Assembly (NCBI RefSeq): GCF_001316435.1
Contig: NZ_JXLL01000002.1
Span: 124,001-188,000, forward strand
DNA: 64,000 nucleotides
Source: Caloranaerobacter sp. TR13
GTDB lineage: Bacteria; Bacillota; Clostridia; Tissierellales; Thermohalobacteraceae
Reading direction: 5' to 3'
The position numbers and the translations under genes are program-made. Of the stretch, positions 9,168 through 18,173 are shown one piece after another. The notes under the pieces are model-generated. The model did no database searches and had not been told where the DNA came from. It saw nothing but the letters and a program-made list of their open reading frames with translations. Each line of letters begins with the position of its first letter. The stretch's first letter is position 1.

Positions 9168-10673
9168 TTAGTTAGAAGTAAGTATAATTACTTCTAAAGG
9201 CTTTAAAGTAATATTTAAACTGCCATTTTTACTATGGTAAGTTTTATTATTAAAAACATCTGTATAACTAGAATTATTATCTTTTAAATTAATAGTTACA
9301 TCCTTTTCTTTAGTTTGCAGATTGTAAATTATAATAAACTTACTATTACCCTTTTTTCTTATATAAGAAAGGAAATAACTATCATAATTTAACAATTCAA
9401 AATCTCCATTATAAAGAGCTTCATTTGAGTTTCTAAGAGACGTTAACTTTTTAAAATAGCTTAGCATTTCTGAGTTATCAATTTTATCCCACTCCATATC
9501 CCTTCTATTATCTGGGTCATCTCCACCTTGCATAGCAATTTCTGTCCCATAATATATAATAGGTATTCCTGGATATGTCATTATGAAAGTTAAAGCTTGC
9601 TTTAAATAAGCTTTTCCATTCTCTTTTGCTTCAGTTACTAATCTTCTGTTATCATGATTATCTACAAAAATACCATTTAATTCAGGGTTTGTAAAAGCTG
9701 ATTGTCTTTTTATCGCATTAACTAAAGAGTTAGCTTTTCCAAATCTAGTAAAAGTTTTGCGAAGCCCAGTATAAAGTGGATAGTTTGTCAAAGAATCTAT
9801 TCCTAATTCATGATATTGTTCTAAATATCTAGGATTATCATGCCAAACTTCTCCTAGTAGGAAAAAGTTTGGATATTTTGATTTAATTTTATAAGCAAAC
9901 TCATTCCAAAAACTTTTAGGTACATGTTTGACTGTATCAAGTCTCAAACCATCTATTCCTGTTTGTTCAATCCACCATAAGGCATTATCTATAAAATATT
10001 TTTTAACTTCAGGATTATCTTGATCTAGGTCAGGTAAACCGAATATCCAGCCTTCTTCAAGTTGTTTTTGGTCATTCCAATTAGAAATATTCTTTTTTGG
10101 ATGGAACCAATCCTTATATTTTTCATCTTTTAACCATGGAGACTTATACCCTGTATGATTTACTACATAATCAAGTATTATCTTAATATCTCTTTTGTGT
10201 GCTTCTTGAACGAGTTCTTTTAAATCGTTTAATGTACCTAAATGTGGATCGACTTTATAAAAGTCATTAATCCAGTATCCGTGATACCCACCATATTCAT
10301 TTTTAAAAACAGGAGTTATCCAAATAGCAGTTACACCTAGTGATTTTATGTAATCTAATTTTTCTATAATTCCTCTTAAATCGCCACCGTGATATGCCTT
10401 TGGATTATTCTTATTTACATCAGGAAAATTATTGTTTTCTTTATTTCCATCATAAAAACGGTCAGTCATTATAAAGTATATTATATCCTTTGAAGAAAAA
10501 GTACCACCATTATTTTGTACTTTGTATTTAATTTCATTTGAATTATTAGATTTTGTATCTTCTTTTATATTTTCTATTTGCTGCTTTGTATCAATTATAT
10601 TATTTTGATTTTGGCAGCCTACAGAAAAAATTAAAGTAAATATTATAAAGAATATTATTAATTTTTTAGGCAT
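9168..10673 (-). CDS. Alpha-amylase family (GH13) lipoprotein
   Basis: This GH13 enzyme of 501 residues would cut starch outside the membrane. The start is placed at 10673, giving MPKKLIIFFIIFTLIFSVGC with lipobox SVGC; AAGGGGG lies just upstream. A longer frame to 10721 has no ribosome site and would run into the operator. A charged linker precedes the barrel. Catalytic motifs are DYVVNHTG, GLRLDTVKH (nucleophile Asp), LLGEVWHD (acid/base Glu) and VDNHDNRRL (third Asp). A C-terminal beta domain follows. It is divergent from the debranching-enzyme gene and shares with it the operator region at 10717-10730. The substrate could be starch or cyclodextrin; only the family and surface location are firm. 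Confidence 0.9.
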   Translation of the reverse strand: MPKKLIIFFIIFTLIFSVGCQNQNNIIDTKQQIENIKEDTKSNNSNEIKYKVQNNGGTFSSKDIIYFIMTDRFYDGNKENNNFPDVNKNNPKAYHGGDLRGIIEKLDYIKSLGVTAIWITPVFKNEYGGYHGYWINDFYKVDPHLGTLNDLKELVQEAHKRDIKIILDYVVNHTGYKSPWLKDEKYKDWFHPKKNISNWNDQKQLEEGWIFGLPDLDQDNPEVKKYFIDNALWWIEQTGIDGLRLDTVKHVPKSFWNEFAYKIKSKYPNFFLLGEVWHDNPRYLEQYHELGIDSLTNYPLYTGLRKTFTRFGKANSLVNAIKRQSAFTNPELNGIFVDNHDNRRLVTEAKENGKAYLKQALTFIMTYPGIPIIYYGTEIAMQGGDDPDNRRDMEWDKIDNSEMLSYFKKLTSLRNSNEALYNGDFELLNYDSYFLSYIRKKGNSKFIIIYNLQTKEKDVTINLKDNNSSYTDVFNNKTYHSKNGSLNITLKPLEVIILTSN

Positions 10674-10684
10674 AAAAAACCCCC

Positions 10685-10730
10685 TTGACAATATTTTATT
10701 ATATTTATAAAATAAATGCAACCGTTTGCA
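10685..10730 (+). promoter_or_regulatory. Promoter and LacI-type operator in a divergent intergenic region
   Basis: TTGACA (10685-10690) and TAAAAT (10708-10713) are spaced 17 bp and point toward the debranching enzyme. The operator TGCAACCGTTTGCA (10717-10730), reverse complement of the copy at 1361, overlaps the likely transcription start. On the minus strand a TATAAT (10698-10703) could serve the amylase gene, with its upstream promoter part inside the operator. One site may therefore control both genes. Confidence 0.78.
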
Positions 10731-10767
10731 TATATTATGTTATAATATTTTGGTAGGAGGTGATGGG

Positions 10768-12729
10768 GTGGAACTAGGATATTCAAACTGGAGAACTTTT
10801 GATGAAGGAATACAGAAAGAATATTTAGTTACAAATGGTCTTGGGAGCTTTTGTTCATCTACTATAATTGGAGCAAATATCAGAAAATATCATGGATTGC
10901 TTAATGCTTCCTTAATACCTCCAATAAAGAGATATTTATTACTGTCAAAAATAGACGAAACATTAGAAATAGAAGGAGAAAAATATAAGTTATTTGCTAA
11001 TCAGTTTATTGGTAAAATTGATAATGGATATTTACGATTAAGGAGATTTAGTAATTATCCTGTACCAAAGTTTATTTATCGAATTAATGATATTAATATA
11101 AGTAAAGAATTGGCAATGGAACATGAAAAAAATACTGTAGCTATTATATATAAAGTTAATACTGGCAGTAAAAAGGTGAGGATGACGTTTACTCCATATG
11201 TAAACTTTAGAGATCATCATGATACTAGTAAAATAGGTGATTTTAAATATAATCAAAGCTATGAAAATGGAACATTAAAGTTAACTGAGGATAGTACAGG
11301 TTTAAGCTTGAAAATAAAATCAAATTGTAAATATGAGGCAAATGAGGATTGGTCCCTGCCTATGTTTTATAAAAATGAAAGAGATAGAGGACTCGAAAGT
11401 GTTGATTTTCATTTTATACCTGGAGTTTTTTCTTTTGAAATGGAACCTTATAAAAAGTATAAAATAACTTTTTTAGCTACTATAGAGGATAGCGTTGAAT
11501 ATACTTCAGAAGAAATAATAGAAAATGAAAAGAAAAGACGTACAGAACTAATAAATAAAGCAGGATATTCACATCCTTTTTTGAAGAATTTAGTACTGGC
11601 AAGTGATAATTTTATAGTCAAAAGAGCATCTACAAAAACTAAGACAATAATTGCAGGATATCCTTGGTTTACAGACTGGGGAAGAGATACAATGATAGCT
11701 TTTACTGGACTTACTTTAACTACTAAGAGATTCGATGATGCTAAAGATATTTTATTAACTTTTACAAGGTATATTAAAGACGGAATAATACCGAATATGT
11801 TTCCAGATGAGAATACTCCACCTCTATATAATACAGCAGATGGAACACTATGGTTTTTTTATGCAGTATATAAATATCTTGAATATACTAATGATTTAGA
11901 AACTATTAAAGAAGAGATATATCCACATCTTGAAAGCATAATAAGACATCATATTAAAGGTACAATAAACAATATTTATATGGACTATGATGGACTTTTA
12001 TCTGCTGGAGATGAGGGTACACAATTAACTTGGATGGATGTTAAAGTTGGAGACTGGGTGGTTACACCGAGACATGGAAAGGCAGTTGAAATTAATGCCC
12101 TTTGGTACAATGCATTAAAAATTATAGAAGAAATATCAAATAAACTAGGGTATGATGGCAGTAAGTATGGAGAAATAGCAGAAAAGACTAAGAAAAGTTT
12201 TCGTGAGAAATTTTGGAATGATAAGGGCAAATATCTATTTGATGTGATACAGAATGGAAAGCCTGTGGACATGCTTAGACCTAACCAAATATTAGCTGTG
12301 AGTCTGCCATTTTCGATTATTGATAGAGAAAAAGAAAAGTTAATAGTAGAGAAAGTATATGAAGAACTGTATACTCCATACGGTTTAAGGAGCTTATCCA
12401 GAAGACATAAAGAATATATAGGAAAATATGGAGGCGATGTTTTAAAGAGAGATGGTGCATATCATCAGGGGACTGTATGGGCTTGGTTAATTGGTCCTTT
12501 TGTTGAAGCCTATGTGAAAGTAAATAACTATTCTAAAGAAAGCAAGCTTAATGCAAAGTATATGCTTGAAGAGTTTTATTATCATATGAAAGATGCATGT
12601 ATTGGTAGTATATCAGAAATATTTGATGGGAATGAACCTCATTATCCAAAAGGTTGTCCAGCTCAAGCTTGGTCAGTTGGTGAAGTTCTAAGAACATATG
12701 TAGAAATAATTTTAGATGGAAATTTTTAA
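10768..12729 (+). CDS. Amylo-alpha-1,6-glucosidase / glycogen debranching enzyme (GH133-like)
   Basis: This protein of 653 residues removes alpha-1,6 branches from intracellular glycogen or maltodextrin. The start is GTG 10768, because AGGAGG (10755-10760) is spaced seven bases from it; the upstream ATG 10726 overlaps the operator. The N-terminal beta-rich domain (NGLGSFCSSTIIGANIRKYHGLL) is typical of bacterial debranching enzymes. The C-terminal (alpha/alpha)6 domain carries YPWFTDWGRDTMIAF, RDGAYHQGTVWAW and PAQAWSVGE. No secretion signal is seen. It lies next to the GH31 glucosidase, which probably belongs to the same transcript. Confidence 0.9.
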   Translation: MELGYSNWRTFDEGIQKEYLVTNGLGSFCSSTIIGANIRKYHGLLNASLIPPIKRYLLLSKIDETLEIEGEKYKLFANQFIGKIDNGYLRLRRFSNYPVPKFIYRINDINISKELAMEHEKNTVAIIYKVNTGSKKVRMTFTPYVNFRDHHDTSKIGDFKYNQSYENGTLKLTEDSTGLSLKIKSNCKYEANEDWSLPMFYKNERDRGLESVDFHFIPGVFSFEMEPYKKYKITFLATIEDSVEYTSEEIIENEKKRRTELINKAGYSHPFLKNLVLASDNFIVKRASTKTKTIIAGYPWFTDWGRDTMIAFTGLTLTTKRFDDAKDILLTFTRYIKDGIIPNMFPDENTPPLYNTADGTLWFFYAVYKYLEYTNDLETIKEEIYPHLESIIRHHIKGTINNIYMDYDGLLSAGDEGTQLTWMDVKVGDWVVTPRHGKAVEINALWYNALKIIEEISNKLGYDGSKYGEIAEKTKKSFREKFWNDKGKYLFDVIQNGKPVDMLRPNQILAVSLPFSIIDREKEKLIVEKVYEELYTPYGLRSLSRRHKEYIGKYGGDVLKRDGAYHQGTVWAWLIGPFVEAYVKVNNYSKESKLNAKYMLEEFYYHMKDACIGSISEIFDGNEPHYPKGCPAQAWSVGEVLRTYVEIILDGNF

Positions 12730-12769
12730 GGCACACAAGAAATATAGTAAAGTACTAAGGAGGGAGATT

Positions 12770-15043
12770 ATGATCAAAAAAACAGAATTTGGTTATGTGA
12801 TTGAAGGAAGAAAGGGATTTTTAAATATTATTTTCTATGATGATAATATTATACGCTTTGCTTATAGTAAGGATGGAGAAATACCAGAATCCACTCCCGC
12901 TGTTATAGTTAGACCTAAAGATATAGAGCACAATCAAGAAGGCAATATAATTAAGACTAAAAGCCTTATAATAGAAATTGATATAGAAAATCTACAAATA
13001 AGTATATTCAATAAAAATGGAGAATTAATTAACAGAGATATAAATGTGGATTTAGAAGAAATTAAAATTGAAAAGGAAATTCTTTGGGAAAAAGGATTTT
13101 TTGGCCTAGGAGAGAAATATGGCTGGCTAAATAAAAAAGGAACAGAAACTTCAAATTGGAATACTGATGTTATGGGTGTATCTCCAGTTCATAATGCAAC
13201 TATTAAGGAATACCATACTTCTATACCTTTTTATATTGGATTAAGCAAGAATTTATGCTATGGTATTTATTTTGATAATAGTTATAGAACTTATTTCGAC
13301 TTAGGTAAAACTAAAGATAATGTATTAAAGTTTAGTTCGCAGGGAGGATATTTAGACTATTACTTTATATATAATGAAAAAGTATCAGAGGTTGTTAAAT
13401 CATATACTTATTTAACAGGAAGAATGCCTTTACCAAGAAAAGACTTTTTAGGGTATCAGCAGTGTAGATGGAGTTATGAAAATAGAGAAGAGTTAATGGA
13501 AGTTGCTAGAAGAATGAGAAAAGAAAATATACCATGTGATGTGCTTTATTTAGATATTGATTATATGAAGGATTATAAAGTTTTTACAGTAGATTCTGAT
13601 AAGTTCTTTGAATTTAAAGATATGGTATCAGAGCTTAAAGATATGGGTTTTAAGCTTGTTGTTATAATAGACCCAGGTGTTAAAGTTGAAGATGGATACT
13701 GGGTATATGAACAGGGCAAAGAAAAAGATTTTTATATAAAAGATAAGAATGGTGAAGTTTATATAGGTGAAGTATGGCCTGGTAAAGCTGTATTTCCTGA
13801 TTTTCTAAGAGAAAAGGTTAGAAAATGGTGGGGAGAACTTCATAGGGGACTAATAGAAGATGGTGTAGAAGGTTTTTGGAATGATATGAATGAACCTGCT
13901 GACTTTACTACAGAATCTAAAGTTGTTCCAGAAGATACGATACATTTAAATGACCAAGGCGAAGAGAAGAGCCATGCTGAAATTCATAATTTATATGGTA
14001 TGCTTGAAGCTATAGCTACTTATGAAGGGATAAGAAATATTAAGCCTAATGTAAGACCATTTGTGTTGACTAGGGCTGCTTTTGCAGGAACTCAGAGATA
14101 TGCAGCACTATGGACAGGAGACAATACAAGTATTTGGGAACATTTAGAAGCTAGTATGCCTATGTTCATGAATCTAGGCTTGAGTGGATATTCATTTATA
14201 GGAGCAGATGTAGGTGGTTTTATTGGAGATAGTAATGGTGAACTTTTAACTCGCTGGACACAATTAGGAGCATTTACGCCACTATTTAGAAATCATAGTG
14301 TTAAAGGGTCTATTAATCAAGAACCTTGGTGTTTTGGAGAAGAAGTTTTAGAAAATACAAGAAAGTTTATTAATCTCAGGTATAATTTTATAACATATCT
14401 GTATAATTTAATGAGAGAAAGCTCAATAAATGGACACCCAGCTATTAGGCCGTTATTTTATCATTATCAAGACGATGAAGAAACATATAACATAAATGAT
14501 CAATTTTTATTTGGAGAGAATATACTAATTTGTCCAATAACAAGACCATATACAAAGGTTAGAATGGTTTATCTTCCTGAAGGTATCTGGTATGATTATT
14601 GGACTTTAGAAAAGTTTGAAGGCGGGAGATATATTATTAAAGAAGCTTCAATAGATTCAATGCCTATATTTATAAAGGCAGGAGCTATTATTCCTACGGA
14701 TAATATAATGCAATATGTAGGAGAAAAAGAGCAGGAAATAACTATTAACTGCTATTTAGGACAAGATTGTGAATATACACTATATTTAGATGATGGAATT
14801 AGCTTTGATTATGAAAAAGGCAATTATGCAGAGATAAAGTTTATTATGAAAAATAGTGAAAAAGAAGTTACAATAACATCAGAAGTTATAAAGAATGGAT
14901 ACAAAATTCCTAAAATAAAACTTAGAATTTTAGGTTTAGATTTAAATAGCAAAGTTATTATGAATGGGAATGAATTAGAATTAAATAACCAAAATATAAT
15001 AGATATTGATGAACTGAATATAGATGTAAAGATTATTAAGTAA
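12770..15043 (+). CDS. Alpha-glucosidase, glycoside hydrolase family 31
   Basis: This cytoplasmic enzyme of 757 residues releases glucose from alpha-glucosides such as maltose or maltodextrins. The start ATG 12770 follows AAGGAGGGAG; an in-frame ATG at 12716, inside the previous gene, has no site. An N-terminal galactose-mutarotase-like domain precedes the barrel. The nucleophile is Asp372 in GFWNDMNEP, and the acid/base is probably Asp451 in LWTGDNTS. GLGEKYG and PLFRNHS are further GH31 blocks. The C-terminal beta domains end near residue 750. The gap to the debranching enzyme is 40 bp with no terminator, so they are probably co-transcribed. Confidence 0.93.
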   Translation: MIKKTEFGYVIEGRKGFLNIIFYDDNIIRFAYSKDGEIPESTPAVIVRPKDIEHNQEGNIIKTKSLIIEIDIENLQISIFNKNGELINRDINVDLEEIKIEKEILWEKGFFGLGEKYGWLNKKGTETSNWNTDVMGVSPVHNATIKEYHTSIPFYIGLSKNLCYGIYFDNSYRTYFDLGKTKDNVLKFSSQGGYLDYYFIYNEKVSEVVKSYTYLTGRMPLPRKDFLGYQQCRWSYENREELMEVARRMRKENIPCDVLYLDIDYMKDYKVFTVDSDKFFEFKDMVSELKDMGFKLVVIIDPGVKVEDGYWVYEQGKEKDFYIKDKNGEVYIGEVWPGKAVFPDFLREKVRKWWGELHRGLIEDGVEGFWNDMNEPADFTTESKVVPEDTIHLNDQGEEKSHAEIHNLYGMLEAIATYEGIRNIKPNVRPFVLTRAAFAGTQRYAALWTGDNTSIWEHLEASMPMFMNLGLSGYSFIGADVGGFIGDSNGELLTRWTQLGAFTPLFRNHSVKGSINQEPWCFGEEVLENTRKFINLRYNFITYLYNLMRESSINGHPAIRPLFYHYQDDEETYNINDQFLFGENILICPITRPYTKVRMVYLPEGIWYDYWTLEKFEGGRYIIKEASIDSMPIFIKAGAIIPTDNIMQYVGEKEQEITINCYLGQDCEYTLYLDDGISFDYEKGNYAEIKFIMKNSEKEVTITSEVIKNGYKIPKIKLRILGLDLNSKVIMNGNELELNNQNIIDIDELNIDVKIIK

Positions 15044-15054
15044 CATAATCAAAA

Positions 15055-15108
15055 AACCCCTCTCTAACATATGATGTTATTAAAGTTAAATAGAATAGAG
15101 AGGGGGTT
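15055..15108 (+). promoter_or_regulatory. Long-range hairpin covering the ribosome-binding site of the Tyr-rich gene
   Basis: AACCCCTCTCTA (15055-15066) pairs with TAGAGAGGGGGTT (15096-15108), ten or more base pairs with a 29-base loop. The right arm is the Shine-Dalgarno site for ATG 15113. The structure could hold translation off, or serve as a poor terminator for the glucosidase gene. Confidence 0.6.
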
Positions 15109-15112
15109 TATT

Positions 15113-15493
15113 ATGTATTATAATTATTCATACATGTACGAATACCCAGAGATATACCATGAAGTGTTGCCAAAGGTTAGAGAGTGTATATACAGACATT
15201 ATCCATATAATTATGGAGTATATCCTTATCCGTACCAAAATCCATATCCATACCCTTATCCTGATGAAGATGAAGTAAGAATAATGGTTGATGAAGTATA
15301 TGAAGAAATGATAAAAATATATCCAGAAATAGATAAGGATCCATTGGAGAATGGGAGGGCTTCAGCTAATAGAAGACACTATGGTAGAAGAAGATTATTT
15401 AAAGATTTAATATTTATTATATTATTAAATGAATTATTAAGAGGTAGAAGACATCCTTATTATGGTTATCCAGGACCAAGATACGGATATTAA
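15113..15493 (+). CDS. Tyr/Pro-rich small protein of unknown function
   Basis: I do not recognise this 126-residue protein. The start ATG 15113 follows GAGAGGGGG. The first half is extraordinarily rich in Tyr and Pro, with repeated PYPYP units around residues 35-52. A middle acidic helix (about 52-75) is followed by an Arg-rich stretch, a hydrophobic helix (LFKDLIFIILLNELL) and a Tyr/Gly tail ending YGYPGPRYGY. No signal peptide is present. Tyr-rich low-complexity proteins of this kind are common among spore-coat proteins of Firmicutes, but nothing here proves that role. It is bracketed by a ribosome-site hairpin and a strong terminator, so it may be an independent unit or the end of the glucosidase operon. 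Confidence 0.75.
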   Translation: MYYNYSYMYEYPEIYHEVLPKVRECIYRHYPYNYGVYPYPYQNPYPYPYPDEDEVRIMVDEVYEEMIKIYPEIDKDPLENGRASANRRHYGRRRLFKDLIFIILLNELLRGRRHPYYGYPGPRYGY

Positions 15494-15505
15494 TGGAAAT
15501 AAGAT

Positions 15506-15550
15506 GACGGTTCTAATGTATCCTTAAGGAAACATTAGAACCGTCTTTTT
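15506..15550 (+). terminator. Strong terminator after the Tyr-rich gene
   Basis: GACGGTTCTAATGT (15506-15519) pairs perfectly with ACATTAGAACCGTC (15532-15545). The loop TCCTTAAGGA is itself self-complementary. TTTTT follows. Confidence 0.92.
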
Positions 15551-15583
15551 GAATTATCATCATAAACTATATTAGATGTTATT

Positions 15584-16438
15584 CTAATAGTTTAATAGCT
15601 TGTACCGATTTCTTCCACTTTTTTTAGCTAATATCATAGCTTTTTTAACACTATTAATAACTTCTTCATCATTACAATCAACAGTAAACTTTGAAATACC
15701 TATACTTACTGTAACACTTAGTGTTACTTCATCAAATACAAATTCTTTAGTCATAATATTTATTATTTCAGAAGATATTTTCTCTATAAAATCTTTAGAT
15801 TTATCTTTTATAATTACTACAAATTCATCAGCATTTATACGAGTTACATCGACATCTAATTCATAATTATTTAAAACAGTTTTAATTCTTTCAGGGACTT
15901 CTATAAGAACCTTATCTCCTATATTATAGCCATACTTTTCATTAATCTGTTGAAAATGATCAATATCAATATCTAATATAAAACCGCTATTAATTGAACT
16001 AATTTTATTAATTATAATATCTCTATTCATTTCTTTGTTAATCATATTAATCCCCCCACTCAAATTTTGATATGTTAAATTAACTCTAGGAAAAACATTA
16101 GTATATAGATTTTTATTTCTATATTTTTTTGGAGAAATACCAAATAACTTTTTAAATGCTCTAGAATAGGATTCATAAGTACAATATTGGTATTTTAAAG
16201 CTATATCTAAAATACTCATATTTGATTTTACTAAATCATATGCGGATAGAGATAGGCGGCGTTTTCTTATATAATCTTTAACTGTAGTACCAAGAACATT
16301 TGAAAAAACAATATAAAACGAAGATAGTGACATATAGGTTATCTTAGCAATATCTTCAATTTCAATTTTTTCATATAGATGCTCTTCTATATAGTCTATT
16401 GCATTTTGAATTCTTTCAATTATTTGCTTTTCAATCAT
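15584..16438 (-). CDS. AraC-type HTH protein fused to a degenerate GGDEF-like domain
   Basis: This 284-residue protein has an N-terminal AraC/XylS DNA-binding domain with two HTH units (about residues 8-107: YIEEHLYEKIEIEDIAKITY, then FKKLFGISPKKYRNK). A C-terminal GGDEF-like domain follows (about 145-284: FILDIDIDHFQQINEKYGYN, then SIGISKFT and SGRNRYK). The signature loop reads INADEF instead of GGDEF, with both Gly replaced, so cyclase activity is doubtful; the domain may instead bind a nucleotide or mediate dimerisation. GGGGGG precedes the ATG. It is convergent with the Tyr-rich gene and lies upstream, on the same strand, of nothing closely coupled. The DNA target is unknown. Confidence 0.85.
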   Translation of the reverse strand: MIEKQIIERIQNAIDYIEEHLYEKIEIEDIAKITYMSLSSFYIVFSNVLGTTVKDYIRKRRLSLSAYDLVKSNMSILDIALKYQYCTYESYSRAFKKLFGISPKKYRNKNLYTNVFPRVNLTYQNLSGGINMINKEMNRDIIINKISSINSGFILDIDIDHFQQINEKYGYNIGDKVLIEVPERIKTVLNNYELDVDVTRINADEFVVIIKDKSKDFIEKISSEIINIMTKEFVFDEVTLSVTVSIGISKFTVDCNDEEVINSVKKAMILAKKSGRNRYKLLNY

Positions 16439-16527
16439 TATACCCCCCCTACAAGATACTTTAATATTATTATATAATTAAGTTTGTTCTAATGTATGAC
16501 ATTTTTTCTAGAGTTAAATTTGATAAA

Positions 16528-16551
16528 TAAAAAAGGCGGCTAAAGCCACCT
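16528..16551 (-). terminator. Terminator of the phosphorylase operon side
   Basis: On the minus strand AGGTGGC (16551-16545), loop TTTA and GCCGCCT (16540-16534) form a stem with one U-G pair. Six Ts follow (16533-16528). This is downstream of the AraC-type gene's start and fits termination of the phosphorylase genes, whose last stop is at 16555. Confidence 0.85.
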
Positions 16552-16554
16552 TTT

Positions 16555-18171
16555 CTATCTAATGTACATTTTTTCATAATATTCTTCAAGCATTCTCTTA
16601 ACTGCAAACTTATCCTTTGTACTAAGAACACTATTTCTCATCATTTCTATCCACTTTTCGCGATTGTTATAATAAGTAGGAATAACTTCTTCTAATAGAA
16701 CTTTATATAGAGCTTTTAAATCATGAGCATCTAGCTTAGCTTCATCTTCACTTTCAAAACCGTCACCAAACTGCCATCCGTTTACGCCATGATTACAAGC
16801 TTCAGGCCACCATCCATCTAAAATACTTAAATTCAATACACCGTTCATTGCTGCTTTCATACCAGAAGTACCGCTAGCTTCTTTTGGTCTTCTAGGGTTG
16901 TTTAACCAAACATCTGAGCCTCTAGTCAACATTTTACCTATAGTCATATCATAATTTTCTAAAAATACAACAGAGTTAGGATATTTTTTTGTCATTTTAA
17001 CAATGTTTTCTACTATTTTCTTTCCTGTATCATCTAGTGGATGAGCTTTTCCTGAGAAAACTATCTGTATTTTGCCTTCTTCTAAAAGTGGAGAAATTAC
17101 TTTTTCATCAGTAAATATGAAGTTACTACGCTTATAAGGAGCTGCGCGTCTTGAGAAACCTATAAGCAACTTATCTGCATCAAGTTTAACCCCATTTCTT
17201 TCTTCTATGAATTCAATTAATTTTCTTTTGTTATCCATATGGATTTCCCAAAGATCGCCGTCATTTTCTGCAGCATCAATCATTCTTTCATCTACCCAAG
17301 TTGGAAGATGTATTGCATTTGTTATACCTATAATTTCTGATCTGTCATCTATATGAGCCCACATTTTATTTGCAGTTTGACAGTGAAGCTGTGCAACTGC
17401 ATTTGAAATACGTGAAATTCTTAAAGCAGCAACAGTCATATTAAAAGGAGCTCCACCAATTCTAACCATCTGCTCTAAAGTTAATCCGTTATTGGCACCC
17501 ATATACATTAATCTGTCTAAATAATGAGACTCATTTCCTTGAATAATTGGAGTATGTGTAGTAAAAACTATTTCTTCTCTGGAAGCTTTTAATGCATCTT
17601 CAAAAGACATACCTTTTTCCATTTTTTCTCTTATAAGCTCAAGTCCAGCAAAAACTGCATGACCTTCGTTAAAATGGTAAACATCAATATCAATACCTAG
17701 TGCTCTTAATGCTCTAACTCCACCAATTCCTAATACCATTTCTTGAGCTATTCTTTCTTCACCAAACCACCCATAAAGCTGACCTGTTATCCAAGCATCT
17801 TCATTTTCAGGAAGGTCAGTATCTAATAAGTAAAGAGGTGCATTACCAAAGTTTTCTACTTTCCAAACCTTACACACAACATCTCTTTGGCGAATTTTAA
17901 CTGTTACTTTTACTCCTGTATCTTCCATGAAATCATATTCGTAGTTATGGTATGCATCATATGGACGACCATCTTCTCCAATCATTTGATCAGTATATCC
18001 TTGTTTCCATTTGATACCTATACCAATAATAGGGAATTCATGATCTTTAGCTCCTTTTAGATAATCCCCCGCTAGTATACCTAATCCTCCTGCATAAGTT
18101 CTTAAAGAAGTATCTAGACCGTATTCCATACAAAAATATGCTACCTTAGGTAATTCTTTTGTATTTAACAT
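16555..18171 (-). CDS. glgP: Alpha-glucan phosphorylase, short GT35 form
   Basis: This 538-residue GT35 phosphorylase releases glucose-1-phosphate from alpha-1,4-glucans, using pyridoxal phosphate. The C-terminal block RRPKEASGTSGMKAAMNG includes Lys439, the expected cofactor lysine. RSNFIFTDEKV-like sugar-binding and phosphate regions precede it (FSRRAAPYKR). It starts directly at KVAYFCMEYGLDTSLRTYAGGLG, lacking the 150-300 residue N-terminal region of longer family members, so it belongs to the short alpha-glucan phosphorylase group. Its ribosome site AAGGGGG overlaps the last codons of the maltose phosphorylase gene and only two bases separate the genes, so the pair is translationally coupled. 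Together they conserve phosphate-bond energy from imported maltodextrin. Confidence 0.93.
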   Translation of the reverse strand: MLNTKELPKVAYFCMEYGLDTSLRTYAGGLGILAGDYLKGAKDHEFPIIGIGIKWKQGYTDQMIGEDGRPYDAYHNYEYDFMEDTGVKVTVKIRQRDVVCKVWKVENFGNAPLYLLDTDLPENEDAWITGQLYGWFGEERIAQEMVLGIGGVRALRALGIDIDVYHFNEGHAVFAGLELIREKMEKGMSFEDALKASREEIVFTTHTPIIQGNESHYLDRLMYMGANNGLTLEQMVRIGGAPFNMTVAALRISRISNAVAQLHCQTANKMWAHIDDRSEIIGITNAIHLPTWVDERMIDAAENDGDLWEIHMDNKRKLIEFIEERNGVKLDADKLLIGFSRRAAPYKRSNFIFTDEKVISPLLEEGKIQIVFSGKAHPLDDTGKKIVENIVKMTKKYPNSVVFLENYDMTIGKMLTRGSDVWLNNPRRPKEASGTSGMKAAMNGVLNLSILDGWWPEACNHGVNGWQFGDGFESEDEAKLDAHDLKALYKVLLEEVIPTYYNNREKWIEMMRNSVLSTKDKFAVKRMLEEYYEKMYIR

Positions 18172-18173
18172 AA

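Noticed and set aside
10726-10767. Upstream ATG for the debranching enzyme
   Set aside because: It overlaps the LacI-type operator and has no ribosome site, while GTG 10768 has an ideal one.
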